Below, one piece after another: positions 44,389-53,856 of a stretch of DNA of 64,000 nt; the first letter of the stretch is position 1, and every line of letters starts with the position of its first letter. This stretch comes from Agarivorans albus. GTDB taxonomy: Bacteria; Pseudomonadota; Gammaproteobacteria; Enterobacterales; Celerinatantimonadaceae. The notes beneath the pieces were generated by a model, which saw only the letters and a program-made list of their open reading frames with translations, ran no database searches and was not told where the DNA came from. Location of the stretch: the NCBI RefSeq assembly GCF_019670105.1, contig NZ_AP023032.1:4612001-4676000 (forward strand), read 5' to 3'. Position numbers and translations under genes: made by a program.

Positions 44389-44406
44389 CTAAAAATTGAA
44401 CAAAGA

Positions 44407-45081
44407 TCAGATCCAACCGCGCTCGGCGAAAGACACAGTCTCTCCACAGCCGACTACAACATGGTCTAAAACTCGCACATCAATCAGTGCTAAGGCCTTG
44501 ATTAATTTGGTAGTAATTTGCTTATCAGCCAAACTTGGCTCTGCCACACCCGAGGGGTGATTATGGGCAAATATTACTGCAGCAGCATTTTTTTCTAATA
44601 CTCGCTGTACCACCACCCGTGGGTAAACACTGGCGGCATCAATCGTTCCGAAAAATAGCGGCGCGAATTGTACCACTCGATGCTGATTATCCAATAGCAA
44701 TATTGCAAATACTTCACGTTGTTGGTGAGATAATTCCATAGAAAGGTAGTTTTTTGCCGATTCGGCGCTATCTAACACACTATTTTCACTAATATCGGCC
44801 AGCAAATAACGTCGACTCATTTCTATCGAAGCATGCAATTGTGCAAATTTTGCACTACCCAAACCTTTTTCTGCGCAAAACTGCTGATGATCGGCAGCTA
44901 ATACCGCTCGCAAAGAGCCAAACTGAGCGAGTAAATGCTGAGCTAAACTCACTGCATCTAGTCCGGCACATCCTACTCGCAAAAAAATCGCCAGTAACTC
45001 AGCATCACTTAAACTTTGGGCACCACTATTTAATAACTTTTCTCTTGGCCGTTGTTCGGCCGGCCAATCACAAATTGCCAT
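44407..45081 (-). CDS. radC: RadC-family JAB-domain protein
   Basis: 224 residues. An N-terminal helix-hairpin-helix-like region ([20 protein letters not shown]) is followed by a JAB1/MPN metalloprotease-like domain with the zinc motif [16 protein letters not shown] (about residues 171-186). RadC was once linked to DNA repair, but its biochemical role is unsettled. It sits, as in E. coli, between rpmB-rpmG and the divergent coaBC-dut-slmA genes. Confidence 0.95.
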   Translation of the reverse strand: MAICDWPAEQRPREKLLNSGAQSLSDAELLAIFLRVGCAGLDAVSLAQHLLAQFGSLRAVLAADHQQFCAEKGLGSAKFAQLHASIEMSRRYLLADISENSVLDSAESAKNYLSMELSHQQREVFAILLLDNQHRVVQFAPLFFGTIDAASVYPRVVVQRVLEKNAAAVIFAHNHPSGVAEPSLADKQITTKLIKALALIDVRVLDHVVVGCGETVSFAERGWI

Positions 45082-45212
45082 GCATTCTAATAAATAATGA
45101 ATGAATCAATAAAAACAAGCGTAGTCGAAACTGCTGGCTTGTGTATGCGGAGATCTTAAGTTTTGTGATAGGCTTGCCGATATCAAACTGAGATTATCGA
45201 AGCGGTATCAGC

Positions 45213-46421
45213 ATGTTAACGGGCAAGAAGATTCTACTCGCGATTACAGGCGGGATTGCGGCATACAAAATGCCAGAGTTGGTGCGTCGTCTAAAAGAGC
45301 AAGGCGCAGAAGTAAAAGTGGTAATGACCAACCACGCCACTCACTTTATTACTCCCTTAACGCTACAGGCAGTATCTGGCGAACCAGTAGGCCTGGAAGT
45401 AGTCGACCCAGCTCAAGAGGCATCGATGGGTCACATCGCCTACGCCAAATGGCCAGACTTAGTATTGATGGCGCCCGCTACCGCCAATAGCATTGCTAAG
45501 TTTACCCATGGTTTGGCCGACGAGTTAGTAAGCACATTGATGCTAGCAACTGCCGCCCCCATTGCCATTGCGCCAGCAATGAACCAACAAATGTACCAAG
45601 CAGCTGCTACTCAGGCTAATTTAAGCCAGCTTAAGCAACGCCAAGTGCACATATGGGGCCCAGCCCAAGGCGAACAAGCCTGTGGCGATGTAGGCCCTGG
45701 TAGGATGCTTGAGCCCGCTCAATTGCTCACTCACATTAAAGAGTTTTTTGCTCCCAAAGCCCCTGCGCTACTAAAAGACGTAAATGTGATGATTACCGCA
45801 GGCCCAACTCGAGAAGCGATTGATCCGGTGCGTTATATAAGCAATCACAGCTCCGGTAAAATGGGTTTTGCTTTAGCCGCTGCTGCCGAACAACTTGGCG
45901 CCAAGGTGACGGTAGTCTCAGGCCCAGTGAACTTAACTACACCAGCTGGCGTTAATAAGGTGGCGGTAAATACTGCCCAGCAAATGCTAGACGCAACACT
46001 AAATCAAGTCGCAAGCTGTGATATTTTTATCGCTTGCGCAGCTGTCGCCGACTACCGCGTAGCCGATGTTGCTGAACAAAAAATCAAGAAAACCGACAAC
46101 AGCGACGAAATGCAGTTACGTTTAGTGAAAAATCCAGATATTGTAGCCACCATTGCTGGTTTAGCTAACAAACCCTTTACGGTGGGTTTTGCTGCTGAAA
46201 CACAAGACGTAGCACATTACGCACAAGACAAAATGGCGCGAAAAAACCTAGACATGATCGCCGCCAACGACGTATCAAAGCCCGAACAAGGCTTTAATAG
46301 TGAGCAAAATGCCTTATCGGTATTTTGGCCAACTGGCCATCAGCAATTAGACCTCGCTGATAAATCAGAATTGGCACAACAATTAATGGCATTAATCGCC
46401 AAGCAGTACGCTGCACAATAA
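45213..46421 (+). CDS. coaBC: Bifunctional phosphopantothenoylcysteine decarboxylase / phosphopantothenate-cysteine ligase
   Basis: 402 residues with two CoA-synthesis enzymes. The N-terminal flavoprotein CoaC (about 1-190) has [20 protein letters not shown], the active His in [18 protein letters not shown], and the substrate-clamp Cys region [16 protein letters not shown]. The C-terminal CoaB (about 191-402) has [25 protein letters not shown] and KNPDIVA. The dut start follows its stop by 13 bp. Confidence 0.97.
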   Translation: MLTGKKILLAITGGIAAYKMPELVRRLKEQGAEVKVVMTNHATHFITPLTLQAVSGEPVGLEVVDPAQEASMGHIAYAKWPDLVLMAPATANSIAKFTHGLADELVSTLMLATAAPIAIAPAMNQQMYQAAATQANLSQLKQRQVHIWGPAQGEQACGDVGPGRMLEPAQLLTHIKEFFAPKAPALLKDVNVMITAGPTREAIDPVRYISNHSSGKMGFALAAAAEQLGAKVTVVSGPVNLTTPAGVNKVAVNTAQQMLDATLNQVASCDIFIACAAVADYRVADVAEQKIKKTDNSDEMQLRLVKNPDIVATIAGLANKPFTVGFAAETQDVAHYAQDKMARKNLDMIAANDVSKPEQGFNSEQNALSVFWPTGHQQLDLADKSELAQQLMALIAKQYAAQ

Positions 46422-46434
46422 TCAAAACAAAAAA

Positions 46435-46890
46435 ATGAAACAAATAGCACTAAAAATACTAGACCAAAGAATTGGCACTACTTTTCCAATGCCAGAATAC
46501 GCGACACCAGGTTCAGCAGGTATGGATTTACGCGCCTGCTTAGACCAAGCCATAACATTAGCCCCGGGCCAAACCGAGCTAATTCCTACTGGCTTAGCGA
46601 TTCATATTGCCGATCCTACTCTTGCTGCCACCATTTTACCGCGCTCTGGCCTTGGCCATAAGCACGGCATTGTTCTGGGTAACCTCGTTGGACTGATCGA
46701 TTCCGACTACCAAGGACAATTAATGGTGTCTTGTTGGAACCGCGGACAAACTACTTTTACCATCGAACCGGGCGAGCGCATCGCCCAGTTAGTATTTGTG
46801 CCTGTGGTACAAGCTAGCTTCGAGATAGTAGACGATTTTGCCGCTAGCCAGCGTGGTGAAGGTGGATTTGGCCATTCCGGTACAAAGTAA
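46435..46890 (+). CDS. dut: Deoxyuridine 5'-triphosphate nucleotidohydrolase
   Basis: 151 residues, the E. coli Dut length. It hydrolyses dUTP to dUMP and pyrophosphate. All five trimeric dUTPase motifs are visible: [39 protein letters not shown] and the C-terminal arm [10 protein letters not shown]. Together with coaBC and slmA it keeps the conserved enterobacterial order. The Shine-Dalgarno sequence is weak, so coupling to coaBC is likely. Confidence 0.97.
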   Translation: MKQIALKILDQRIGTTFPMPEYATPGSAGMDLRACLDQAITLAPGQTELIPTGLAIHIADPTLAATILPRSGLGHKHGIVLGNLVGLIDSDYQGQLMVSCWNRGQTTFTIEPGERIAQLVFVPVVQASFEIVDDFAASQRGEGGFGHSGTK

Positions 46891-46941
46891 ACGGTTCTCA
46901 AGTAGTACGCTAATAGACTAATAAAAAGGATTACCATAACC

Positions 46942-47535
46942 ATGGCGGGAAAACCAAAAAGCAATCGCCGCGAACAAATTCTGCAGGCGCTAGCGCGCAT
47001 GTTAGAGACCAGCCACGGACAACGCATCACCACTGCAAGCCTAGCCAAAGAAGTAGGCGTATCAGAAGCTGCTTTGTATCGTCACTTTCCCAGCAAAGCT
47101 AGGATGTTTGAAGGGCTAATAGAGTTTATCGAAGAAACCTTGCTATCACGCATTAATCTGATTCAGGAAGAACAAAAAGACACCTTAAATCGCTGCCAGC
47201 ACATACTCATGCTGTTACTGGGCTTTGCCGAGCGTAACCCAGGCTTAAGCCGCATTTTAACTGGCGATGCCTTACAAGGTGAGCACGAGCGTTTGCGTGC
47301 TAGAGTCAGTATTTTGTTCGACAAAATTGAAGTGCAACTTAAACAAGTATTACGCGAGCGTAGGTTACGTGAAGGACAAGGCTTCTTAATTGAAGAAAAC
47401 AGCCTAGCTACCTTGTTACTGGCCTATACCGAAGGACGCATTAGCCAATACGTGCGCAGTGAATTTAAGCTAGAACCTACCGCCCAATTTGACACTCACT
47501 GGGGCTTTTTAAAGCAGCAGCTAGTGCAAAGCTAA
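46942..47535 (+). CDS. slmA: Nucleoid occlusion factor SlmA
   Basis: 197 residues of the TetR-like SlmA family. The N-terminal helix-turn-helix includes [20 protein letters not shown] with [15 protein letters not shown]. The body includes [22 protein letters not shown], a highly conserved SlmA stretch. SlmA binds specific chromosomal sites and blocks FtsZ ring assembly over the nucleoid. AAGGA lies about 10 bases upstream. It follows dut, as in E. coli. Confidence 0.96.
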   Translation: MAGKPKSNRREQILQALARMLETSHGQRITTASLAKEVGVSEAALYRHFPSKARMFEGLIEFIEETLLSRINLIQEEQKDTLNRCQHILMLLLGFAERNPGLSRILTGDALQGEHERLRARVSILFDKIEVQLKQVLRERRLREGQGFLIEENSLATLLLAYTEGRISQYVRSEFKLEPTAQFDTHWGFLKQQLVQS

Positions 47536-47544
47536 GCGCTTAAT

Positions 47545-47580
47545 AGGCCTGCTAAATCCCCCGGCAGGCCTTAAACCTTT
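47545..47580 (+). terminator. Hairpin after slmA
   Basis: An 8-bp stem, AGGCCTGC / GCAGGCCT (47545-47552 and 47564-47571), with an 11-base loop. Only a weak T-rich stretch follows. A probable terminator of coaBC-dut-slmA. Confidence 0.6.
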
Positions 47581-47662
47581 CTGTAAAAAATCTAGACACT
47601 TGTTTGTATTAAAAAAGCTGCTAAATTTGTAGCTAATTTCACTCCATAAGAAGGCTTAACAC

Positions 47663-48493
47663 ATGGACGTATTTACCGAAGGTACCAGTTGGTTTGAGAA
47701 CAACCAAGACCTGCTAATGCAATACGCAATCAACATTGCTGCTGCTATCGCCATTTTGTTTGTTGGTATGATCGTTGCGCGCGTAATGGCGTCAAGCGTA
47801 GAAAAACTAATGAACGCACGCAAATTAGACACAACCATTAGTCACTTTGTTGGCTCAATGGTGAAATACATCATTATTGCCTTTGTGATTATTGCTGCGC
47901 TATCACGCATTGGTATTCAAACTGCTTCGTTTGTTGCCATTATTGGTGCCGCTGGTTTAGCTGTTGGTTTGGCCTTGCAAGGGTCATTGTCTAACTTTGC
48001 AGCAGGTGTACTTATTATTGGTTTCCGCCCATTCAAAGCCGGTGATTTTGTAGAGATTGCGGGTACAGCGGGCTCGGTAGCATCAGTGCAAATCTTCACC
48101 ACCGTGTTAAAAACGCCTGACAACAAACAAATTGTTGTACCAAATGGCGCGGTATTAGGCGGTAACATTGTTAACTACTCTACCCATCCTACCCGTCGTG
48201 TAGACTTGGTGGTTGGAGTTAGCTACAACGCCGATTTAGCTAAAACTAAAGCGATATTGCGCGAAGTATGTGAAGCAGATTCTCGTGTATTAAAAGATCC
48301 AGACATCACTATTGGTGTAAGCGAATTGGCCGACAGCTCAGTGAACCTAGTCGTTCGCCCATGGGTAAATAGCGCTGATTACTGGGGAGCTTACTTTGAC
48401 CTAAACGAAAACATCAAAGTGGCTCTAGATAATGCTGGCATCGAAATTCCATTCCCACAAATGGATGTTCACTTGGATAAAGTCGCCAGCTAA
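47663..48493 (+). CDS. mscS: Small-conductance mechanosensitive channel MscS
   Basis: 276 residues, close to E. coli MscS. There are three TM segments (about 20-45, 65-85, 90-115). The pore-lining TM3 reads IIGAAGLAVGLALQGSLSNF with the Gly/Ala packing and the glycine kink. The cytoplasmic beta domain begins GVLIIGFRPFKAGDFVEI. It releases solutes on osmotic downshock. It is transcribed alone, between the slmA hairpin and a strong palindromic terminator. Confidence 0.95.
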   Translation: MDVFTEGTSWFENNQDLLMQYAINIAAAIAILFVGMIVARVMASSVEKLMNARKLDTTISHFVGSMVKYIIIAFVIIAALSRIGIQTASFVAIIGAAGLAVGLALQGSLSNFAAGVLIIGFRPFKAGDFVEIAGTAGSVASVQIFTTVLKTPDNKQIVVPNGAVLGGNIVNYSTHPTRRVDLVVGVSYNADLAKTKAILREVCEADSRVLKDPDITIGVSELADSSVNLVVRPWVNSADYWGAYFDLNENIKVALDNAGIEIPFPQMDVHLDKVAS

Positions 48494-48513
48494 TAGGCTG
48501 CTTTATACCAAAT

Positions 48514-48544
48514 AAAAAGCACAGCCTAGGCTGTGCTTTTTTGT
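48514..48544. terminator. Bidirectional intrinsic terminator after mscS
   Basis: A perfect 28-base palindrome centred on CCTAGG (48514-48541), with GCACAGCC / GGCTGTGC flanked by A5 and T6 tracts. It can serve both mscS and the convergent gene at 48558-49013. Confidence 0.9.
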
Positions 48545-48557
48545 ATTCTATATTCGC

Positions 48558-49013
48558 CTAGATATCATCTAAGCGATGGGTGGCATGCACCATTTGCTGT
48601 TGGCGTTTTTCTTGATGTTCAATCAAGTTAGCTAAAAACTGCCTCGCCCCTAACATGGTTAACTCATCTTTAGCTAAGCGTAATAAGCTTAAAGACTGCT
48701 CACTAAGCTCCAAGGCTAAATTGCTTACATCATCACTGCTAATATCGGCTGGTTGACTCAGTTTAGCCATATAATCCAATAAATCTTTTTCCACGCGAAT
48801 GTCGGTCCAAGTCTCTAACAACTCAGGTTTGGCCAGGCTAATAAAATCCTGTAAATGCTCGGCGTTTTCTCGCTCTTGATGCTGCAGGTAAGCCAGTAAC
48901 ATGCGCACTCTCTCTGCATCGCTATTTAACTCCAAGCGCCGATATAAGGCCATCATTGCTTCGCGGCACGATACAAAGTGCTCCAGTAGCAGTTTTAGTT
49001 GATTAAATCGCAT
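48558..49013 (-). CDS. All-helical protein of unknown function, possibly ferritin-like
   Basis: 151 residues, almost entirely predicted helix in four blocks: around LLLEHFVSCREAMMALYRRL, LLAYLQHQERENAEHLQDF, LALELSEQSLSLLRLAKDEL and ANLIEHQEKRQQQMVHATH. The block lengths and the Glu/His-rich turns recall a ferritin-like four-helix bundle, but the exact ExxH metal motifs are not there. I cannot assign a function. It has no signal peptide. It is single, convergent with mscS, with a shared terminator. Confidence 0.75.
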   Translation of the reverse strand: MRFNQLKLLLEHFVSCREAMMALYRRLELNSDAERVRMLLAYLQHQERENAEHLQDFISLAKPELLETWTDIRVEKDLLDYMAKLSQPADISSDDVSNLALELSEQSLSLLRLAKDELTMLGARQFLANLIEHQEKRQQQMVHATHRLDDI

Positions 49014-49230
49014 ATCAGCTCTCCCGTGTAACTGGTGATAATTACAGTGTAGAAGCTAGCTTTTCATCTGTTTTAGCTAAGCAATCTTGGCTTGATTTAC
49101 ATCAAAATGCACCGCCACCAAAACGCAAAGTTGAGAGTTATCGCAAGCTTTAATCAAGCAAGTAATTGTTAAGCAGTTCGTCAGCAAATTTGCTAAATTA
49201 TTAACTAAACCATTGATATAGGTTAGCTAC

Positions 49231-49908
49231 ATGAAAAAGCTCATGGATTGGAGCAAAAAGAACAACTTCTACTTTCTTACCATTGCTTTGGTGGGTTATA
49301 TCTTTCTCGCCGCTTGCTTAGATCAATTCTGGCAAGGAGACGGTTTTAGGTTTTTACAAATAGCCATGGTACTGGTGCTAGCCGCTGGAGTGTGGCAGGC
49401 CAAAGGCAAACGCTTATGGTATGTAACGGGCATCGGCTTCTTATTCACCACCTCGGTACTAGCATTTTTTAGTTATTGGTTTGAAGCAGAAGGCTTAGTG
49501 AGTTTATACCTCACCATTGTGTTCTGTTATTTGGTATTAACTACCTGGACAGCTTTGAAACAGGTGCTATTTACCGGCCACATAGATAGCAACAAGATCG
49601 TGGGTGCAATCTGTATCTTTTTATTGATAGGCCTAGGCTGGGCGCATTTATATACCATTTTAAACTTTTGGTTAAATGACGCATTTAACGGGGTGCCCAA
49701 AGAGCATTGGAGCACCCAAATGACCGACTTCATCTACTTTAGCTTTGTTACGCTAACTACCCTAGGGTACGGCGAAATCACCCCTAATACGCCTATCTCC
49801 CGCTTTTTTACTTTTAGCGAAGCAGTGTTTGGCCAGTTCTACATGGCAATATTGGTAGCAAGCTTAGTAGGCGCAAGAATGTCGGAGCGCGAGAGCGAAC
49901 GAGATTAG
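49231..49908 (+). CDS. Potassium channel protein
   Basis: 225 residues with about six TM segments. The final pore unit carries the K+ selectivity filter in TLTTLGYGEITP (about residues 171-182), followed by the inner helix FSEAVFGQFYMAILVASLVG. There is no C-terminal RCK/TrkA domain or cyclic-nucleotide domain, so the gating signal is not visible. The N-terminal four TM segments lack the Arg ladder of a voltage sensor. It acts in the inner membrane. The ATG is preceded by AGGTTAG. Confidence 0.9.
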   Translation: MKKLMDWSKKNNFYFLTIALVGYIFLAACLDQFWQGDGFRFLQIAMVLVLAAGVWQAKGKRLWYVTGIGFLFTTSVLAFFSYWFEAEGLVSLYLTIVFCYLVLTTWTALKQVLFTGHIDSNKIVGAICIFLLIGLGWAHLYTILNFWLNDAFNGVPKEHWSTQMTDFIYFSFVTLTTLGYGEITPNTPISRFFTFSEAVFGQFYMAILVASLVGARMSERESERD

Positions 49909-49968
49909 CGAAACCAAGGCTGCTTAGGCAGAGACTAAACAGCCTTTAAGCAGCCAATAAGTCAGTGG

Positions 49969-50559
49969 CTAGTTTTGTTTGGTGGCTATCATCATCGCAA
50001 CAACACGTAGCGATAATGCCACCAGCATAAGAACGCTAGGCCCGCTTACCCCCTGCGCTTTAAGCAAGCTGGTATTGTTTTGAATCACCATGGTATTGCT
50101 GGTATTAGCTGCAGTAGACGCGCTTTTAGCCAAGCTTTCTAAAGAGCTTAACAGCTGTTCATAAGAGCTAACCTCACCGGCTAACATGTCCATCAACTCA
50201 TAAGCTTTTTTGTCTTTAAACGGAGATTTAACCGACTCATCCTTAAGCTGTTTTGCAATCTTCTTCATCGCGCTGTTCACAGCCTCTTCTAAGCCATTCA
50301 TATTAGCCAATTTGCTATTGGTTGATTGCTTAGCGCTAAAACGATGCTGCGGCGCAGCCTGTTTTTGTTGAGCCTTACCAAAGTGCTGCACATTACTTTT
50401 AGAGGTTTTAATGGTTTTACTTAAATGCGCTAATTTATCGGCAACCGCTTTCACTTTTTGCTCCCACTGAGCGTCGGTGTTGCGGTTTTTAATGGCGGTT
50501 AAGGCGTTTGACACGAGGATAGAGATTTGAGTTTTGGTGGCATTTAGTTCAACAGACAT
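49969..50559 (-). CDS. Unknown protein with C-terminal hydrophobic tail
   Basis: 196 residues with no family I recognise. The first 160 residues are helical, lysine-rich and without a signal peptide; the middle (about 60-90) is Gln/Ser/Asn-rich and probably disordered. The C terminus ends in one hydrophobic stretch (PSVLMLVALSLRVVAMMIA) just before TKQN, like a tail anchor. Coiled-coil-like segments occur around residues 92-115 and 120-150. AAGGAAGT lies just upstream of the ATG. It is alone, convergent with the potassium channel gene. Confidence 0.75.
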   Translation of the reverse strand: MSVELNATKTQISILVSNALTAIKNRNTDAQWEQKVKAVADKLAHLSKTIKTSKSNVQHFGKAQQKQAAPQHRFSAKQSTNSKLANMNGLEEAVNSAMKKIAKQLKDESVKSPFKDKKAYELMDMLAGEVSSYEQLLSSLESLAKSASTAANTSNTMVIQNNTSLLKAQGVSGPSVLMLVALSLRVVAMMIATKQN

Positions 50560-50691
50560 GAGACTTCCTTAGTTCTCTGAATTACATGCAAATATCCGAA
50601 TTAGTGAGGTATTAAACCCCAAGCCACGCTACTCTATCTTTTAAAAACAAAACCATCAATACGCTAATGATAATTAACGTATTTTAGGTAC

Positions 50692-50719
50692 AAAAAAGGC
50701 GACTTAACAAAGCCGCCTT
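50692..50719 (-). terminator. Intrinsic terminator of rph-pyrE
   Basis: AAGGCGAC / GCCGCCTT (50696-50703 and 50712-50719) pair with one mismatch. Six A's just to the left (50692-50697) give the U-tract on the minus strand. It lies about 20 bp past the pyrE stop. Confidence 0.8.
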
Positions 50720-50739
50720 AGGTTTAGATATTATAAATG

Positions 50740-51384
50740 CTAAGCAATGCCGTATTGCTCGCGATAAGCGCTCACTGCCTCTAGTGCTGTTTGATTATCA
50801 CCTTGTTCTTCTAAGTAGGTGATTAAATCAGCCAACTTAACAATCGAAATAACCGTAGCGCTGTAATCGCGTTCAACTTCTTGAATTGCCGACAGCTCGC
50901 CTTTACCTTTCTCTTGGCGATCTAAGGCAATAAGCACACCGGCTAACTCAGCGTTGTGAGCATTAATAATGTCCATAGATTCACGAATCGCAGTGCCAGC
51001 TGTAATTACGTCATCCACCAACATTACTTTGCCAGCTAACTCAGAGCCAACCAAGCTGCCGCCTTCGCCATGAGTTTTAGCTTCTTTGCGATTAAAGCAG
51101 TAAGGCACGTCTTTACCGTGGTGCTCATCTAAAGCTACAACTGTTGTGGTTGCGATAGGAATACCTTTATAAGCTGGGCCAAATACCAAGTCATAATCAA
51201 TATTTGAGTCTTGTAGCGCCGCAGCGTAAAACTTGCCTAAACGGTTTAAATCTCGGCCTGTGTTAAATAAACCAGCATTAAAGAAGTACGGGCTAGCTCG
51301 GCCAGACTTTAAGGTAAATTCGCCAAACTTTAATACGCCTTTGGCTAAAGCAAATTCAATAAACTCTCGTTGATAAGCTTTCAT
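50740..51384 (-). CDS. pyrE: Orotate phosphoribosyltransferase
   Basis: 214 residues, equal to E. coli PyrE. It makes OMP from orotate and PRPP. The motifs [32 protein letters not shown], the flexible-loop Lys/His region ([17 protein letters not shown]) and the PRPP-binding [17 protein letters not shown] are clear. It is the second gene of rph-pyrE, 13 bp after rph. The gap is too short for the E. coli-type attenuator, so pyrimidine control, if present, lies elsewhere. Confidence 0.97.
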   Translation of the reverse strand: MKAYQREFIEFALAKGVLKFGEFTLKSGRASPYFFNAGLFNTGRDLNRLGKFYAAALQDSNIDYDLVFGPAYKGIPIATTTVVALDEHHGKDVPYCFNRKEAKTHGEGGSLVGSELAGKVMLVDDVITAGTAIRESMDIINAHNAELAGVLIALDRQEKGKGELSAIQEVERDYSATVISIVKLADLITYLEEQGDNQTALEAVSAYREQYGIA

Positions 51385-51397
51385 TTTTCTCTCTCAA

Positions 51398-52114
51398 TTA
51401 CTTAGCTAGGGCTTCGCGCTGGGCAATGTTAATTTGGCTAATACCCTCTTTAGCAAAGGCCAGCATTTCTAATAATTCTTCGTGGCTAAACGGTGCACCC
51501 TCTGCAGTGCCTTGCACTTCAATCATGTTGCCGTCTTCACACATAACAACGTTCATGTCGGTTTCGGCTACGCTGTCTTCGGTGTATTCAAGGTCACACA
51601 CTACTTTGCCATCAACCACACCTACCGATACTGCAGCAATAAGCTGCTTAAGAGGGCTAACTTTTAGTTTCTTCTGCTCCATCATCCACCAAATGGCATC
51701 TTGCAAGGCTACGCAAGCACCAGTAATAGCCGCAGTACGCGTGCCGCCATCGGCTTGAATAACATCACAATCCACTACAATGGTGTATTCGCCAAGCGTT
51801 TCTAAATCAACTGCAGCACGCAGTGAGCGACCAATTAAACGTTGGATTTCTTGAGTGCGACCACTTTGCTTACCACGAGCAGCTTCGCGTCCCATACGGC
51901 TATGGGTAGAGCGCGGTAACATACCATATTCAGCGGTAATCCAACCTTGGCCTTTACCTTTTAAGAAACGTGGCACACCATCTTCTACCGAGGCATTACA
52001 TAGCACTTTAGTATCGCCAAACTCGACCAAAACAGAACCCTCGGCGTGCGCCGTGTAGTTTCGAGTAATAGTAATTGGACGCATTTGTTCAACAGCTCTT
52101 CCGTTCGGACGCAT
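51398..52114 (-). CDS. rph: Ribonuclease PH
   Basis: 238 residues. A phosphorolytic 3'-5' exoribonuclease that trims tRNA 3' ends. [20 protein letters not shown] and the signature [19 protein letters not shown] open the protein. [19 protein letters not shown] and [14 protein letters not shown] carry the catalytic Arg cluster, and [19 protein letters not shown] the phosphate site. Unlike E. coli K-12, the frame is intact. It is divergent from yicC with both promoters visible. Confidence 0.97.
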   Translation of the reverse strand: MRPNGRAVEQMRPITITRNYTAHAEGSVLVEFGDTKVLCNASVEDGVPRFLKGKGQGWITAEYGMLPRSTHSRMGREAARGKQSGRTQEIQRLIGRSLRAAVDLETLGEYTIVVDCDVIQADGGTRTAAITGACVALQDAIWWMMEQKKLKVSPLKQLIAAVSVGVVDGKVVCDLEYTEDSVAETDMNVVMCEDGNMIEVQGTAEGAPFSHEELLEMLAFAKEGISQINIAQREALAK

Positions 52115-52146
52115 GGTAATAACCCTGTAATTTAAAATTCGCGACT

Positions 52147-52212
52147 ATTATATAGGCTTTTATCGCACTTGGTCACGCCTAGACTGACTAAGCGCCCAAT
52201 AGCCGCTATAAT
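52147..52212. promoter_or_regulatory. Divergent promoters of rph and yicC
   Basis: For yicC (plus strand): CTGACT (52184-52189), a 17-base spacer and a perfect TATAAT (52207-52212). For rph (minus strand): GTGACC (52171-52176), an 18-base spacer and a perfect TATAAT (52147-52152). The two -35 regions are only 7 bases apart, so the polymerases may compete. Confidence 0.65.
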
Positions 52213-52240
52213 CGAGCAAATTTATTAAGGGCATTCAACT

Positions 52241-53101
52241 ATGATCCACAGCATGACAGGCTACGCACGCCACCAACTTAAAGGCGATTGGGGCAGTGCA
52301 ACATGGGAAATTCGCAGCGTAAACCAACGTTACCTAGAAACTTACTGGCGCATGCCAGAACAGTTTCGCTCCCTAGAGCCTGTGCTGCGTGACAAAATCC
52401 GCAAGGCCCTACAGCGCGGTAAAGTTGAATGTAACCTACGCTTCGAGGCCGACCAAGCCAGCCGCGGCGAACTGCAGTTAAATAAAGCCTTAGCCGAGCA
52501 ACTTATTCAAAATGCCGAATGGGTACAGCAGCAAGCGGGCGGGCAAATTAACCCAGTAGACATACTGCGCTGGCCTAGCGTAATGGAAACTCCAGAGCAA
52601 GACGCCGACGCCATTAGCAAAGAGCTACTCGCAGGCTGGCAAGAAGCGCTAACGGCGTTTATCGAAAGCCGTGCCAGCGAAGGGGCAAATACCGCGGTAA
52701 TGATTACCACCCGCCTTGATAAAATTACCGAGCAAGTGGCCTTTGTACGCGAGCAAATGCCAGCCGTTATGCAATGGCAACGCGAGCGCTTAAAAACCCG
52801 CCTAGCCGATGTGATTGACGAGCTAGACCCACAGCGCATCGAGCAAGAAATGATTATGGTAGCGCAGAAAATTGATGTGGCTGAAGAGTTAGATCGCCTA
52901 GATTCACACGTAAGCGAAACGCAAAAAATCCTTAAAAAAGGCGGCGCCTGCGGCCGACGCCTCGATTTTATGATGCAAGAGTTTAACCGCGAAGCAAACA
53001 CCCTAGCGTCTAAATCGATTAACGCCGAGATTACTCAAGCAGCTGTAGAGCTTAAAGTGCTAATCGAGCAAATGAGAGAACAGATCCAAAACCTCGAATA
53101 A
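52241..53101 (+). CDS. yicC: YicC-family endoribonuclease
   Basis: 286 residues. The start MIHSMTGYARHQLKGDWGSATW and the end HVSETQKILKKGGACGRRLDFMMQEFNREANTLASKS are the two conserved YicC parts (N-terminal YicC domain and DUF1732). YicC-type proteins are RNA endonucleases; in E. coli YicC is reported to affect sRNA turnover. It keeps the conserved place opposite rph-pyrE. An 11-bp hairpin terminator follows. Confidence 0.95.
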   Translation: MIHSMTGYARHQLKGDWGSATWEIRSVNQRYLETYWRMPEQFRSLEPVLRDKIRKALQRGKVECNLRFEADQASRGELQLNKALAEQLIQNAEWVQQQAGGQINPVDILRWPSVMETPEQDADAISKELLAGWQEALTAFIESRASEGANTAVMITTRLDKITEQVAFVREQMPAVMQWQRERLKTRLADVIDELDPQRIEQEMIMVAQKIDVAEELDRLDSHVSETQKILKKGGACGRRLDFMMQEFNREANTLASKSINAEITQAAVELKVLIEQMREQIQNLE

Positions 53102-53121
53102 ACTAATCATAACCATAGCCT

Positions 53122-53154
53122 CAAAGCCTCTTACTCAAAGAGGCTTTGTTACTT
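53122..53154 (+). terminator. Hairpin terminator after yicC
   Basis: A perfect 11-bp stem, CAAAGCCTCTT / AAGAGGCTTTG (53122-53132 and 53138-53148), with a 5-base loop, followed by a short T-rich stretch. Confidence 0.75.
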
Positions 53155-53269
53155 TCAACCTCGGCTATGCTGTGCTTTTGCAAACAATCTCGATTAAACC
53201 TTGCTCTATAGCCTAGAATCATTACAGTGTGCCTCCCTTTGCTACTTTCGGCAGTTTTCTAGGATTATT

Positions 53270-53629
53270 ATGAAAAAGACTTATCCGCTTACTCACCCCA
53301 AGCTTAAATTAGCGCGCATTGTTGAAGCCGCTAAGCATGATGCTAAAAAATATATTCGCCGCGAGAAGAACAAAACCTTGCCTGCCGGTGCCGATTTTTG
53401 GGCCTTTGATTGTAAGTATGGCCCAACTCAAGAAGAAGCAGAAGAGATCCATGTTTCGCAGATTAACGCTTGTATGGATAAAGCCGAGCTGCAGCAATTG
53501 CCATCGTTTTACTTAGAGATTATGGCAAAACCTGCCAATCGCCCAGAAAGGCCAGATGTGGAAGAATCGTCAGACCTTGACGATATAATCGCTAACGCAG
53601 AGCAAGAGCTAGATAAAGACGCCGAGTAA
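53270..53629 (+). CDS. Conserved small protein, DUF6172 type
   Basis: 119 residues. The start MKKTYPLTHPKLKLARIVEA, the basic stretch KKYIRREKNKTLP and DFWAFDCKYGPTQEEAEEIH match a small conserved family of marine gammaproteobacteria that I recall as DUF6172; its function is unknown. The C-terminal 25 residues are very acidic. The ATG at 53270 has AGGA 5 bases upstream, so the frame extension to 53201 is rejected. It is soluble, without signal peptide or TM segment. Confidence 0.8.
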   Translation: MKKTYPLTHPKLKLARIVEAAKHDAKKYIRREKNKTLPAGADFWAFDCKYGPTQEEAEEIHVSQINACMDKAELQQLPSFYLEIMAKPANRPERPDVEESSDLDDIIANAEQELDKDAE

Positions 53630-53856
53630 CACTAGGTTTTCTAGATGATAGCGCTATATTTATGCGGCTCCTAACTAACAATAGTGCTACAGATAAAACT
53701 TGCATTAACCTTGCGTTTCTCGAAAGAGTGGGACTCCATTTAGCATTTTAGTCTAGGCGAGTAACTGGCTATTGAAATTGGCTCATGTATAGAACTGTAT
53801 AAGGCAAAGTCCTAAAGTAACTATACTGATAAATCCCTATAAAAATTGGCTACCTT

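Noticed and set aside
42446-53101. Long antisense open frames over conserved genes (for example opposite coaD, rph and yicC)
   Set aside because: All are shadows of well-recognised genes and none shows a family motif or ribosome site.
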